Positions 26,126 through 36,100 of a DNA stretch of 64,000 bases are shown here, in pieces. Position 1 is the first letter of the stretch, and each line of letters begins with the position of its first letter. This DNA is from Arctic95D-9 sp035967665 (lineage in GTDB: Bacteria > Verrucomicrobiota > Verrucomicrobiia > Verrucomicrobiales > DEV007): NCBI GenBank assembly GCA_035967665.1, contig JAYWLB010000046.1, forward strand, positions 121,434 through 185,433. Direction: 5' to 3'. Both the position numbers and the translations under genes were made by a program. A model generated the notes under the pieces. That model worked only from the letters and a program-made list of their open reading frames with translations, searched no databases and was not told the DNA's origin.

Positions 26126-27613
26126 ATGTCGAAAAGGATTTTGATTTTCATTCTGGGGACGGCGTTTCTTTCCAGTTTGCTTTCAGCGGCGGAGAAACGC
26201 CCTAACATTCTCTTTATTTTCTGCGATGATCACGCCACCCAGGCGATCAGTGCCTATGGCGGTCCGCTTGCGGAGCTGGCGCCAACGCCTAATATCGATC
26301 GAATCGCGAGGGAGGGAATCCTCTTTCGTAAATGCTACGTCACGAATTCGATTTGCGGGCCTTCCCGTGCCGTTGTCCTCACGGGAAAGTATTCCCATCT
26401 GAATGGATTTACCACGAACACCGATACTTTTGACGGGTCTCAAGAGACCGCTCCGAAGTTGTTGCGGAAAGCGGGCTACTCGACGGCAATTGTCGGGAAG
26501 TGGCATCTCAAATCCGAGCCGACCGGATTTGATCATTTCGAAGTGCTGAAAGGGCAGGGCGAATATTACAATCCGCGGCTCCGAACAAGCGGGGGAATAG
26601 CGGTGTCCGAAGGCTATGTGACCGACATCATTACCGATCATTCCATTGATTGGCTGGAGAGTCGGGACCCTGAAAAGCCGTTCTTTCTGATGTCTCAGCA
26701 CAAGGCACCTCATGGGCGCTGGGAGCCTGCGATCAGGCACCTGGAGTTTCTTGATGATGTTGACGTCCCCGAGCCGGTCACTTTGCTCGATGATTATTCG
26801 GGGAGGAGTAAGGCCGCTGCTCAGCATGAAATGGGGATCGCGGAGGACATGGGCGACTATAGGCTGATGTTCCAATACTCAAGTAAGCACACCCCTGAGC
26901 AGAAGGCGGCGCTGGATGCGTATTTCGTTCCCCGGAACAAGGCGTTTCTTGAGGCCAATCTTGAGGGAAATGACAAGACCAGGTGGCACTATCAAAGATA
27001 CATTAAAAACTATCTTCGTTGTGTGAAGGCGGTTGATGAGAGTGTCGGCCGGCTCCTCGACTACCTTGATGATAACGGTCTTTCGGAAAACACGATTGTG
27101 ATCTACAGCTCGGACCAGGGTTTTTATCTTGGCGAACACGGCTGGTTTGATAAACGCTGGATGTACGAGGAGAGTTTTCGAACCCCTCTGCTTGTCCGGT
27201 GGCCGGGGCACATTGAAGCGGGATCGGTCAACAGGGACGATATCGTTTCGAATCTCGATTTTGCATCCACCTTTCTCGATGTCGCAGGGGCATCTCTTCC
27301 TGAGGATCTTCAGGGAGCGTCACTCGTGCCGGTCCTTCGGGGAGCGACTCCTCAGGATTGGCGAAAGACGCATTACTATCATTACTATGAAAGCGGAGGG
27401 CATGGCGTCCCGCTTCACTTCGGAGTGACAGACGGGCGCTATAAATTGATTCGATTCCCTGAAGCGCACCTTGATTCCTGGGAGTTGTTCGACATTGAGA
27501 GCGATCCTCTGGAGTTGGAGAGTCGCTACGATGATCCTGCTCTGTCGGATATTCAATCCGGACTGCATTCCGAGTTGAAGCGCCTGCAGAGTCTTTACGA
27601 AATTTCTGACTAA
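26126..27613 (+). CDS. Secreted type I sulfatase (S1 family)
   Basis: Hydrolyses a sulfate ester, probably on a glycan outside the cytoplasm. It has 495 residues from ATG 26126 with signal peptide MSKRILIFILGTAFLSSLLSA. Metal site: NILFIFCDDH. The formylglycine motif is CGPSRAVVLTGKYSHLNG with Cys77 as the residue to be modified, then GKWHLKSEP, SQHKAPHG and IYSSDQGFYLGEHGWFDKRWMYEES. All core alkaline-phosphatase-fold residues appear present. The C-terminal half resembles N-acetylglucosamine-6-sulfatase or mucin-desulfating types, but I would not fix the subfamily from sequence alone. The formylglycine-generating enzyme at the window start would be its activator. Confidence 0.92.
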   Translation: MSKRILIFILGTAFLSSLLSAAEKRPNILFIFCDDHATQAISAYGGPLAELAPTPNIDRIAREGILFRKCYVTNSICGPSRAVVLTGKYSHLNGFTTNTDTFDGSQETAPKLLRKAGYSTAIVGKWHLKSEPTGFDHFEVLKGQGEYYNPRLRTSGGIAVSEGYVTDIITDHSIDWLESRDPEKPFFLMSQHKAPHGRWEPAIRHLEFLDDVDVPEPVTLLDDYSGRSKAAAQHEMGIAEDMGDYRLMFQYSSKHTPEQKAALDAYFVPRNKAFLEANLEGNDKTRWHYQRYIKNYLRCVKAVDESVGRLLDYLDDNGLSENTIVIYSSDQGFYLGEHGWFDKRWMYEESFRTPLLVRWPGHIEAGSVNRDDIVSNLDFASTFLDVAGASLPEDLQGASLVPVLRGATPQDWRKTHYYHYYESGGHGVPLHFGVTDGRYKLIRFPEAHLDSWELFDIESDPLELESRYDDPALSDIQSGLHSELKRLQSLYEISD

Positions 27614-27676
27614 CTACCGCGCAATTGCGGGGGATTGCGGCTCGACCAAGGAGGGCGGTTTCGTTGACATAGTGCC

Positions 27677-29023
27677 ATGACAACCAGGCGTAATTTGCTC
27701 AAAGGTGGTGCGGCAGCATCGATTCTCGCTGCGGCTCCCGCGATCGTTCGCGGACAGAATTTAAACTCTAAATTGCAGCTCGCATCCATTGGATCGGATG
27801 GAAAGGGATTCAGTGATATCAAAGCGATGTCGACGCATTCCTACCAGAAATACGTCGCTTTCTGTGACGTGGATACGAACCGGACGTTGAATGTGAAAAA
27901 GCTCAGTCCCGAGACTCCCATCTATCAGGATTTTCGCGAGATGTTCGACAAGGTGGGGGATCAGATCGATGCGGTAACCGTTTCCACTCCCGATCACATG
28001 CACGCCTACTGCGCGATCAGTGCGATGCAGCTTGGTAAGCACGTCTACTGTCAGAAGCCGATGACTCACAATGTCTGGGAGAATCGCGAAATGATGCGGG
28101 TCGCCAAAGAGACCGGGGTGATCACCCGTCTCGGCAATCAGATTCATTCACACAAATTTTACCGTACTGCGGTTCAGATAGCGCAGTCAGGTCGGATCGG
28201 GAAAATCAAGGAGGTGAGAAGTTGGGTTCCGACTCCCGGACACGGGAGGAGCGGGCATATCAGCCGCCCCAAAGGCGAGGATCCGGTTCCGGAGAATTTA
28301 AACTGGGACAGTTGGATCGGGGTTGCGCCGATGCGCCCTTACAGCGCGGCAGACAAATGTTATCATCCCTGGGGATGGCGTGACTGGCAGGACTTCGGTA
28401 GCGGGGCGATCGGTGATTTCGGGTGCCACATCCTGGATCCCGTTTTTACGGCTCTGAAGATCACCGGGCCTACCGACGATTATATCGCGGAACATTCGGG
28501 AATGAATGACGAGGTCTGGCCTGCTCAGACCATGTACAGCTTTACGGCTCCGGGGACGGAATACACCACCGGGGATCGCATCAAGATCACCTGGTATGAT
28601 GGCGGTCGACTTCCTTCCACGAGCGGGTCCCACCTCTCAGCGCGGGAGGCGTTGCCCCGTTCCGGTTCGATGCTGATCGGTGAAGAGGGCACTTTAGTGA
28701 TTCCCCATGTCGCCGCTCCGAAAATCTATGTCGAGGGAGGCGAGCTGCTCGAGGATTATGAAATGGCCGATGACAAGGATCACTATCATGGGTGGATTGA
28801 TGGCTGTATTCTCGAAGAGCAGCCAACGGACGGCTTTGATTACGGCGGTCGTCTCACCGAGACGATTCTTCTCGCGAATATCGCGATCCGGTTTCCCAAA
28901 GAGAAGCTCAAATGGGACTCGGAGAAAGTTGAGTTTACCAACAAGCCGGAAGCGAACAAGTTTCTCACTCGCGATTATCGCGAAGGCTGGGATTTGAAGA
29001 AGTTGATTAAAGGTAACGCGTAG
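27677..29023 (+). CDS. Tat-exported Gfo/Idh/MocA-family oxidoreductase
   Basis: An NAD(P)-dependent sugar or sugar-derivative oxidoreductase of 448 residues. The N-terminus TTRRNLLKGGAAASILAAAPAIVRG is a twin-arginine signal with cofactor-loaded export implied. The Rossmann part reads LQLASIGSDGKG, AFCDVDTNRT and VTVSTPDHMHAYCAISAMQLGKHVYCQKP, the last containing the EKP-like motif as QKP. The C-terminal domain has WIGVAPMRPYS and the GAIGDFGCHILDP segment typical of the planctomycete and verrucomicrobial subgroup. It follows the sulfatase by 63 bp and could share its transcript. The substrate is unknown. Confidence 0.9.
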   Translation: MTTRRNLLKGGAAASILAAAPAIVRGQNLNSKLQLASIGSDGKGFSDIKAMSTHSYQKYVAFCDVDTNRTLNVKKLSPETPIYQDFREMFDKVGDQIDAVTVSTPDHMHAYCAISAMQLGKHVYCQKPMTHNVWENREMMRVAKETGVITRLGNQIHSHKFYRTAVQIAQSGRIGKIKEVRSWVPTPGHGRSGHISRPKGEDPVPENLNWDSWIGVAPMRPYSAADKCYHPWGWRDWQDFGSGAIGDFGCHILDPVFTALKITGPTDDYIAEHSGMNDEVWPAQTMYSFTAPGTEYTTGDRIKITWYDGGRLPSTSGSHLSAREALPRSGSMLIGEEGTLVIPHVAAPKIYVEGGELLEDYEMADDKDHYHGWIDGCILEEQPTDGFDYGGRLTETILLANIAIRFPKEKLKWDSEKVEFTNKPEANKFLTRDYREGWDLKKLIKGNA

Positions 29024-29033
29024 ACGGAAAAGG

Positions 29034-29080
29034 GCAGAAAAAAGCCGAATCCCCGGCGAGGGTGATTCGGCGTCTTTCGC
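29034..29080. terminator. Bidirectional terminator between convergent genes
   Basis: An 8-bp stem, GCCGAATC (29044-29051) with GATTCGGC (29064-29071). Read on the minus strand it runs into TTTTTT (29043-29038), a good terminator for the pseudopilin gene; on the plus strand the following GTCTTTCGCTTTTCC is a weaker U-tract for the MocA-family gene. Confidence 0.75.
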
Positions 29081-29120
29081 TTTTCCTGTGTTTCGGAATC
29101 CCTTTTTTTCGGAATCGAAC

Positions 29121-29711
29121 CTACCAGGTTTTGATATTGTCTTTATCGGTCGTTTCGTCGGTGTCTTTCCCGGCACTCCAAACAAGAATCGCTTCGGGAA
29201 GAACAGTAGCCTCGGTGGATTGATCCCAGCTTGGCTTCTCTACACGATTGTTGTAATCGAGGTCCATACGAACGTAATAATACTCGGAATAGGGGTCCCA
29301 AAGTTCACCTCCGCCGTCGGTGCCCAGAGTAATTCCTTTGCGCCATTTTCCTCCGGCAGCTTTCTTGGCCTGCTTGCCGCTATAGAAAGCAATTTTACGG
29401 GGATTCAGGGCTTCACCCGAGCTGTTATCGGCTCCAAGGAGAATGTCCATGAGGCTGGCGTCTGTTCGCAGCGCCGATGACTCCTGTGCTCCCGATTCTG
29501 CAGGATACTTGCGATACTCCGTAAAGTAGGCTGAAATCGCGTTTTTCAGGTTGTAGGCAGTATTCTCTGCATGAGTTCGCTCCGCTCTGCGCAAGGCACC
29601 GGTAGTCGCAGGGAACATAAGTCCTGCGAGGATTCCGATGATAGCGATGACCACGAGAAGCTCGAGGAGAGTGAAGCCGGAGACGCGATGGGTAAAGGGT
29701 GATTTTCTCAT
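29121..29711 (-). CDS. GspG-like type II pseudopilin
   Basis: A 196-residue prepilin-type protein. The leader MRKSPFTHRVSG is cut before Phe13 of FTLLELLVVIAIIGILAGL, with Glu at position +5, the class III signal processed by a prepilin peptidase. After the helix it has the globular part of the major-pseudopilin type with AENTAYNLKNAISAYFTEYRKYP and a C-terminal segment ending near GGELWDPYSEYYYVRMD. It is a stand-alone gene, without type II secretion genes around it. Verrucomicrobia and planctomycetes often carry many such single prepilins. An in-frame ATG at 29723 would add MPPI to the leader. Confidence 0.85.
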   Translation of the reverse strand: MRKSPFTHRVSGFTLLELLVVIAIIGILAGLMFPATTGALRRAERTHAENTAYNLKNAISAYFTEYRKYPAESGAQESSALRTDASLMDILLGADNSSGEALNPRKIAFYSGKQAKKAAGGKWRKGITLGTDGGGELWDPYSEYYYVRMDLDYNNRVEKPSWDQSTEATVLPEAILVWSAGKDTDETTDKDNIKTW

Positions 29712-29895
29712 AATTGGAGGCATGTTTAACGCAGCAGGAAGTTAGTGACGAGAATATTTTTCGAATTCCTTCACTTTTTAAGCTGCAATACTATGTAAAC
29801 ACATGAGCCTGCTCTCCGTCCAGCCTTTTCGTGAGTTTTGGATGAACCTTCTGCTCTCTTTTATCGAATCCTGACACCTGGAATTACTCTTCGCT

Positions 29896-32166
29896 TTGAA
29901 AAAAGATCTTATTCAATCCATTCTCAAGCTGGTGGGCTCGCCCGGCTATCATCCTCTGAACAAATCAGAAATGGCGAGGGCGCTCAATGTGCCCTCGAAG
30001 GAACGGGCGGCTTTCCGCAACGCACTGAATGAACTTCTTGCGAATGGAAGCCTTGTCGCCGGGAAAAAGTCCCGCTTTCGTGCTCCATCAAAAGCTTCGG
30101 ACGAGGCTGCCCTGACAGGTCGCATTGAGTTTTCGCGTGACCGCAAAAAGAAGAGTGCCTTTTTCATCCCCGATCATGCGGAGAGCCACGAGGTATTCCG
30201 GGAGATGTCCCGCCCGAGAGTTTTTGTCCCGGGACGGTTCACTTCTACCTCTCTAGACGGCGACCTCGTTGCGGTGCGTCTTCAGAAGAGCGAGCCGAGG
30301 CGGGAGCACAGGGATTTGAATCGTCAGGGGCGCAGATCGAGGCAGCATGAGGATGCCTATACAGCGCGGGTGGTTGAGATTATTGAGAGGAAAAACACGA
30401 CGATCGTCGGGAAATTTTACTCTCAGGGAACGAGGGCAACGGTGGTTCCCGGTGACGGTCGACTTCCCACTTCATTCCGGCTTCTTGAAGTTCTTCCGGG
30501 GGCGCAAAAGGGAGATGTGGTTATCGCTGAATTTGCAGGATGGAAAGATCCCAATTCGATTCCGTCGGCGATCATGACCCGGGTGCTCGGGCCGGAAGAC
30601 GCTCCCGGTGTCGACATGCTTTCCATTATTCACCGTTATGGTCTTCCCGTGGAATTTCCCGAACCCGTCCTTCACGAAGCAGAGTTGATTGATGAATTGG
30701 TCAGTGACGAAGAAATCGAGCGGCGGGAGGACTGGCGTGACCGCGAGGTGTTCACGATTGATCCGGCGGATGCGAAGGATTTTGACGATGCCATTTGTGT
30801 CACTGAAAAGGCGGATGGCAACTGGGAGCTCGCAGTTCATATTGCTGACGTTGCGCACTATGTGAAGCCGAAGACGGCGATCGACGGAGAGGCCCGGAAG
30901 CGGGGGAACAGTGTTTACCTGGCCGATCGCGTCATTCCAATGTTGCCCGAGAAGTTGAGCAACGGCGTGTGTAGTTTGAAGCCGAACGTTGAGCGGTTAT
31001 CTCACGCCGCGATCTTGGAGTTTGATTCGAAGGGAAAGGTCACCGGTTCCCGCTTCGTCTCAGCCGTGATACGAAGTCAGCACCGGTATTCCTACGAAGA
31101 GGCTTTTGAGCGGATGCAGCTCGATGAGGCAAAGGTAGATGCGATTGAAGATGAGAAGGAAAAGAAACTGGTCCAGCATCTCAAGAGGGCGTGGCGCCTC
31201 GCTTCGAAGTTGCGGGAGAAGCGGATTGCCGAGGGCTCACTGGATCTCGATTTTCCCGAGGTGCGGGTGATTCTCGATGAGCGCGGCCGCGCTGTTGACG
31301 TGGCGAAAAGCATTTATGACGAGAGTCATCAATTGATCGAAGAATTTATGCTCGCGGCCAACGAGGCGGTCGCCTACGAAATCAAGAAGGCCGGGACCGC
31401 TTCGATATACCGGGTGCATGAGGATCCGGACGAAACGAAATTGCAGGAGTTTGCGGAGTTGGCGCGGAGTTTCGGACATCAGGTGGGGGACGTGACGCAT
31501 CGTCCCGAGTTGCAGAGGTTGCTCTCAAATGTGAAGGGGACCATCGAGGAGCCGGGAGTGAAACTCGCTTTACTGAAAAGTTTGAGACGGGCTGAGTATT
31601 CGGTGGAGTCCGCAGGGCACTACGGCCTTTCAAAGGTGAACTACACGCATTTCACCAGTCCGATCCGACGGTATGCCGATCTCGTGGTTCACCGGGTTTT
31701 GCGGCGAATCCTCTCCCACCGAAACGAGCCGACCGCGCCCGGGCGTGCTGACGCAGTGCCTCCGCTCGCGGGAATGGCTGATATCGCTAAGCACATCTCG
31801 CGGACGGAGCGGATTGCTGCGGACGCGGAAATGGAGACGAAGAAGCTGAAGTTGATCGAGTATCTGGAACACGTTCTCAGCAAAGACAGGGATGCCACCT
31901 TTGAAGCCACCGTTCACGAAGTGCGGCCGGTCGGGGCATTTTGTGAACTCGATGATCTCATGATTAAAGGAATGATCCGGCGGGATGATCTGCAGTCGCG
32001 GGACGAGTATTTTTTCGACAGCGCGAGGGAGGAATTCCGGAGTCGTGCCGGCGGGCCCCGTCTCGCAGCGGGAACGCGACTTTCGGTGCGGATCCACCGG
32101 GTGAATCGCAGTCGGGGATTCGTCGATTTCGTTCCGGCGACGGAGTCTGAGGAACTCGAGTGGTGA
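29896..32166 (+). CDS. rnr: Ribonuclease R
   Basis: A 3'-5' exoribonuclease that degrades structured RNA. It has 756 residues: an N-terminal helix-turn-helix-like and basic region (NKSEMARALNVPSKER), cold-shock domains, the RNB core and a C-terminal S1 domain. The catalytic cluster is FTIDPADAKDFDDAICV with Asp289, Asp295, Asp297 and Asp298. Further signatures are GNSVYLADRVIPMLPEKLSNGVCSLKPN, RVHEDPDETKL, HFTSPIRRYADLVVHR and, in the S1 part, FEATVHEVRPVGAFCEL. The start is TTG at 29896, with no ATG before the conserved region. It is a single gene, convergent with the next one at 48 bp. Confidence 0.95.
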   Translation: MKKDLIQSILKLVGSPGYHPLNKSEMARALNVPSKERAAFRNALNELLANGSLVAGKKSRFRAPSKASDEAALTGRIEFSRDRKKKSAFFIPDHAESHEVFREMSRPRVFVPGRFTSTSLDGDLVAVRLQKSEPRREHRDLNRQGRRSRQHEDAYTARVVEIIERKNTTIVGKFYSQGTRATVVPGDGRLPTSFRLLEVLPGAQKGDVVIAEFAGWKDPNSIPSAIMTRVLGPEDAPGVDMLSIIHRYGLPVEFPEPVLHEAELIDELVSDEEIERREDWRDREVFTIDPADAKDFDDAICVTEKADGNWELAVHIADVAHYVKPKTAIDGEARKRGNSVYLADRVIPMLPEKLSNGVCSLKPNVERLSHAAILEFDSKGKVTGSRFVSAVIRSQHRYSYEEAFERMQLDEAKVDAIEDEKEKKLVQHLKRAWRLASKLREKRIAEGSLDLDFPEVRVILDERGRAVDVAKSIYDESHQLIEEFMLAANEAVAYEIKKAGTASIYRVHEDPDETKLQEFAELARSFGHQVGDVTHRPELQRLLSNVKGTIEEPGVKLALLKSLRRAEYSVESAGHYGLSKVNYTHFTSPIRRYADLVVHRVLRRILSHRNEPTAPGRADAVPPLAGMADIAKHISRTERIAADAEMETKKLKLIEYLEHVLSKDRDATFEATVHEVRPVGAFCELDDLMIKGMIRRDDLQSRDEYFFDSAREEFRSRAGGPRLAAGTRLSVRIHRVNRSRGFVDFVPATESEELEW

Positions 32167-32214
32167 CTGACGCAAGGACTCCGGGAATGCCTGCCGGAAA
32201 GATCACCTGAAAAA

Positions 32215-33132
32215 TTACCGGAAGGTAAGCCGGTTTACATTGAGTCCGCGTGATTCGGTGGAAACCGTCGCGGGGGAACTCGCAGCGGGGGCGATGTCCA
32301 CTTGCTGTGCCGGAGCGGGAGATTCCTGGATCGCCGTCTGAACCGTGTTTTGAATCGCACTCGTCCCGGCTACAGTGGGGCGGGCCAACTGTCGGTGCCA
32401 GACTCCCTGATAACGGTGCTCCCCGTCAGGCTGACGGAAGGTCTGCGTCTGCACGAGGGTATAGCCTTGATCGACCATTTCGGTAACGCTTGTTGCAAAT
32501 TCCTTTTGGCTCTGGTTGACCTTGTAGCGCCACTGCCAGGTTTCGATTTCGGGGATCTCATCGTAGGCAATTCGAAATTCACGGGTGCCGTTGTTCCAGC
32601 GCCCTTCCACTGCCGTGATCCAGTGCCCGCTTTCCCAGAAGGTCTTCCCGCTTCCGGTCGATTTGGCGCGAATGTAAGTGTCAAGTGCAAGCGGCTCCAT
32701 CCAGGGGGTGAATCCTTTTTTCTTAATCGGTTCGGCCACCGTCTCAGCCGTTTTGAGAAGTTCGTTTTCGGCCGGGTCAGGCTCAGGGGCGTTGACTTCT
32801 TCTACCGTAGCTTCCTCCTCCGCAGGGGGTGGGGAAATTGCCTCAAGAGTTGCTTCCGTTGTGGATTCTCCGGAATTTACTTCAATAACCTCTCTAACCG
32901 GAGTTGCGACGATGACGGTTTCTTCCTCGATCCGTTCAGTCGGATCACCGGAAACGTAGAACAAAACCATGAACGCGAGAATCACCGTCATCAGGATCGG
33001 TAAGACGATCGTCTTTGACCTGCTCGTGTGGCGGTAAGACTGTTTGATACCGGATATGTGATATTCTTCGTACAAGGGATTCGAGGTTTTGGAGCCAATT
33101 TTGAGTATACAAATTTGACGGATTGAGCGCAA
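32215..33132 (-). CDS. Single-pass membrane protein with Glu/Pro-rich stalk and BTRD1-like C-terminus
   Basis: Not recognised as a named family. It has 305 residues: a basic cytoplasmic N-terminus, one helix (TIVLPILMTVILAFMVLFYV, about 41-60), a stalk rich in Glu, Pro and Ala (about 75-130), then a folded region. That region has ITAVEGRWNNGTREFRIAYDE followed by EFATSVTEMVDQGYTLVQTQTF and GEHRYQGVWHRQ, which resembles the bacterial tandem repeat (polyglycine-hydrolase-like) module, and a low-complexity tail. The start is TTG at 33132 and is uncertain. It follows the addA-like gene by 18 bp in the same direction. Confidence 0.65.
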   Translation of the reverse strand: MRSIRQICILKIGSKTSNPLYEEYHISGIKQSYRHTSRSKTIVLPILMTVILAFMVLFYVSGDPTERIEEETVIVATPVREVIEVNSGESTTEATLEAISPPPAEEEATVEEVNAPEPDPAENELLKTAETVAEPIKKKGFTPWMEPLALDTYIRAKSTGSGKTFWESGHWITAVEGRWNNGTREFRIAYDEIPEIETWQWRYKVNQSQKEFATSVTEMVDQGYTLVQTQTFRQPDGEHRYQGVWHRQLARPTVAGTSAIQNTVQTAIQESPAPAQQVDIAPAASSPATVSTESRGLNVNRLTFR

Positions 33133-33150
33133 TTAAGATTCACAGAAAAA

Positions 33151-36100
33151 TCAAATCCGGGTGAGTTTGGCGACCCGTGTGAAGAGCAGAAACGTGGAAA
33201 TGGACTCCTGAGGAAGGCCTGTCATTTTGGAAAGAACTTCGCGGTAGGTTTTGAGCTGGGAGCGGTGTTTTTGTGCCGCCTCAGCCAAACTGGATTCATC
33301 GACCTGATCGGTTTTGAAATCAATAATCGTCGCACTTGCGGGAAGCCCGTCTTTTCCCGGCTCAAGCACAACGCGGTCGAATGTTCCGGAAAGCCAGGCC
33401 CCGTCGAGGAGAATTTCAAAGTTCTTCTCGCGCCAGAGCTCCGACGTTTCGCTGGTTCTCGACAGCGCCGAACTGATTTCAGGATTACCGAGGCTGTTCT
33501 CGATCTGCTGGAAGGCTTCTTCGAAGAGCGGATCTCTTTTGCCAGTCCATTGCTCCCTGAGGTTCTCCGTGGTCTTCTCATCCGCCCATTCGATCTTTTC
33601 AAAAAGGGCGTGAACCAGAGTGCCCAGTTCGCGGGCGTAGCTCCCTGAGGACTGGAAGAGTTGTTTGGCTGAGAGCTGTCTTTCCTCCGATCCGCTGGGA
33701 GTCCGGCGACGGGGGCGAAGCCGTGGTTCCGGATTGCCGTGATGCGCCTGATCGGCGGGAGCTTTGCTTGCCTCAGGCTCACTGCTTTTCAGGCTGTGAT
33801 TTTCGAACCACTCCCGGCCGCCTGTATTGGAATTGGTTTCAAAAAGGAGCGAGGCAACATTGTCGCCCAGCTGGATATCCTGTGGTTCATCGGCGAGAGT
33901 GTCTTCGATGAGTTTGACAAAGTTCATCGAACGGGACTTCGGTCCCTGAGGAAGAGCGACGAGATAGTTGGCGTAGCGGGCTCTTGTCATCGCGACGTAA
34001 TACATGCAGAGCGATTCGTAGGCGGATTCGGCCTGTTTCTCGGCGAGGTATTCCCCGAGGACGGGATCGGCTGCAGTGATTTCTTTGCCCGGCATGTCGA
34101 GAACCCATTGAACTTCGCGGTGCTCATTGGTTTTCGCTCCGATGTCCAGCTTTGCGGAGGTGAGTGAATCGCTTTTGAGGTCAGGCAGGATCACCATGTC
34201 AAAAGTGAGTCCTTTCGATTTGTGATAGGTCATCACCTGGACCGCGCTCGAATCGACCGACTCACGGGTGGTGTGGCGGCTCACGTAGGCGAGGAAGTCA
34301 TCAATGTCACGGCTGCCGGTTTCCCCATAGAGACGTGCTGCGAGGGCAAAGTTCTCGATTCGGCCTTTTGTGAAAGCATCGAACTCAGTCCCGCATGCGG
34401 ATTCCAAATCCTGCGCGAGCTGTCGCACGAGAGGCTCGAACCCGATTTCGAAAATATCCGAGGCGAGCTGGCGGGCCAGTTTGCCGGGTCTGAGATTGTT
34501 CTCCTCGATGACGGAGCGGAAAGGGGACATGCGGAGATGCTCCCAGGCAAACTTGTCGCCGGGATGCGCTGCGAGTTGGAAAAAACTCAGGAGGGCCAGG
34601 TTGACCGGATTGTCCGTTGCAATGAGCTGATCCGATTCGCTCACGACCGGAATATCTGAATTGGCGCGGAGGTATTCGACGATCTCATGGCCGCGCTTGT
34701 TTCCGCGAACGAGAATCGCACAGCTCAATCCCCGTTTCGTGGGTTCGGTTTCCTCAAGGATGTTTTGCACCACTTTGTAGAGGTCTTCCTGCCCCGGTTT
34801 CCCGCCGTCAGAACCCTGAGGATTCAGAAAGGCGGTGTAGCCGGATTTGTCTTTGTTAGTGTCAGCGACGAGGTGGTCGTTCCACTCCCAGCGGTTCAGG
34901 GTTTCGTCAGGCAGCTTGATTGCCCGCATTGCCGCTTCATCCCGGAAGATGGTATTGACGGGATCGAGGACCGCGCTGACGGAGCGGAATGAAGTGTCGA
35001 GCGATCTCGGGAGGACGCGTTCGCCGTTGGCATTGTAGTGTTCGAAAATATCGTTGAAGAGCCTCGTGTCTCCGCCCCGCCATGCGTAGATCGCCTGCTT
35101 GATATCACCGACCTGGAAAAGGGAGCGCGTTCCCGAGGTATCCTGAACGACCTCGTCGATGAGATTTGAGATCACTTTCCACTGGATGAAGTTGGTGTCC
35201 TGAAACTCGTCGAGGAGCCAGTGGTTGTAGCGGGCGTCGAGACGGTAATCAATGCGGAGTCGTTCGAAGTCATCCGGCATCTGGGTCAAAACCGGAGCGT
35301 TGCGATCTTTGTCACCCTCGCTGCGAATCGATTCATGTCCTGCGAGCAATAGCTGCACATCCTGAAAGGTGAGTTGCCCGATCCGGCGAACGCGATCTGA
35401 GTAAACGGACTCGTATCGGTTGAGCAGTTCCCAGACCCCCCGAGTCCGCTGCAATTTGGTTTTCAACTCGCTCCCAATGAGCCATTGAAGAATTCGTTGC
35501 ACCGCTTCACAGGCGACGGCATTGAATTCGTGAACGGTGCGGTTGAATTTAATCTCCGCGTGTCCTGCCTCGAGCTGCGGCCACGCTTCCAGCAATCGAG
35601 GCAGCATGTAATTGGTTCGCTTTCCGAAAGGTGCGCCGGGAAAGTGCTCTTCGATCTCAGCGCGGAATTCGTTCCAGTAGGTTTCGTTGACCTGCTCGGG
35701 GATGGACTCGAAGGTCTCGAAAAGGCGGGTGATTTCTTTGTCCGGGGAAATGCCGTCGACGAGCCAGCGATTCGTTTCCCGGCTCCAGATCTGAGTGGGG
35801 TCTCCCCAGAATTTTTCGGAGGGGGCGTTGAGGTAGATCCCGTGGAGTTTTTCCACAAAATCGTCGAGTGAGCGAATCACGTTGGACTCCTCTTTGCCGA
35901 AGGTCGCCTGGCGGAACGATTCGAGAAAGGCGTCGTGATACTGGTCATCCTGATTCGGCCCGATTCGGCGGCTGAAGACAGCTTCGTAGACACGGTCGAT
36001 CGCGTTGGCCGCACGGTAGTCATCCATGACCTCGAAGTCCGAGGTGAGCCCGAATTCTGAAGGGAACGAACGGAGGATATTGGAGAAAAAGCTGTCGAGC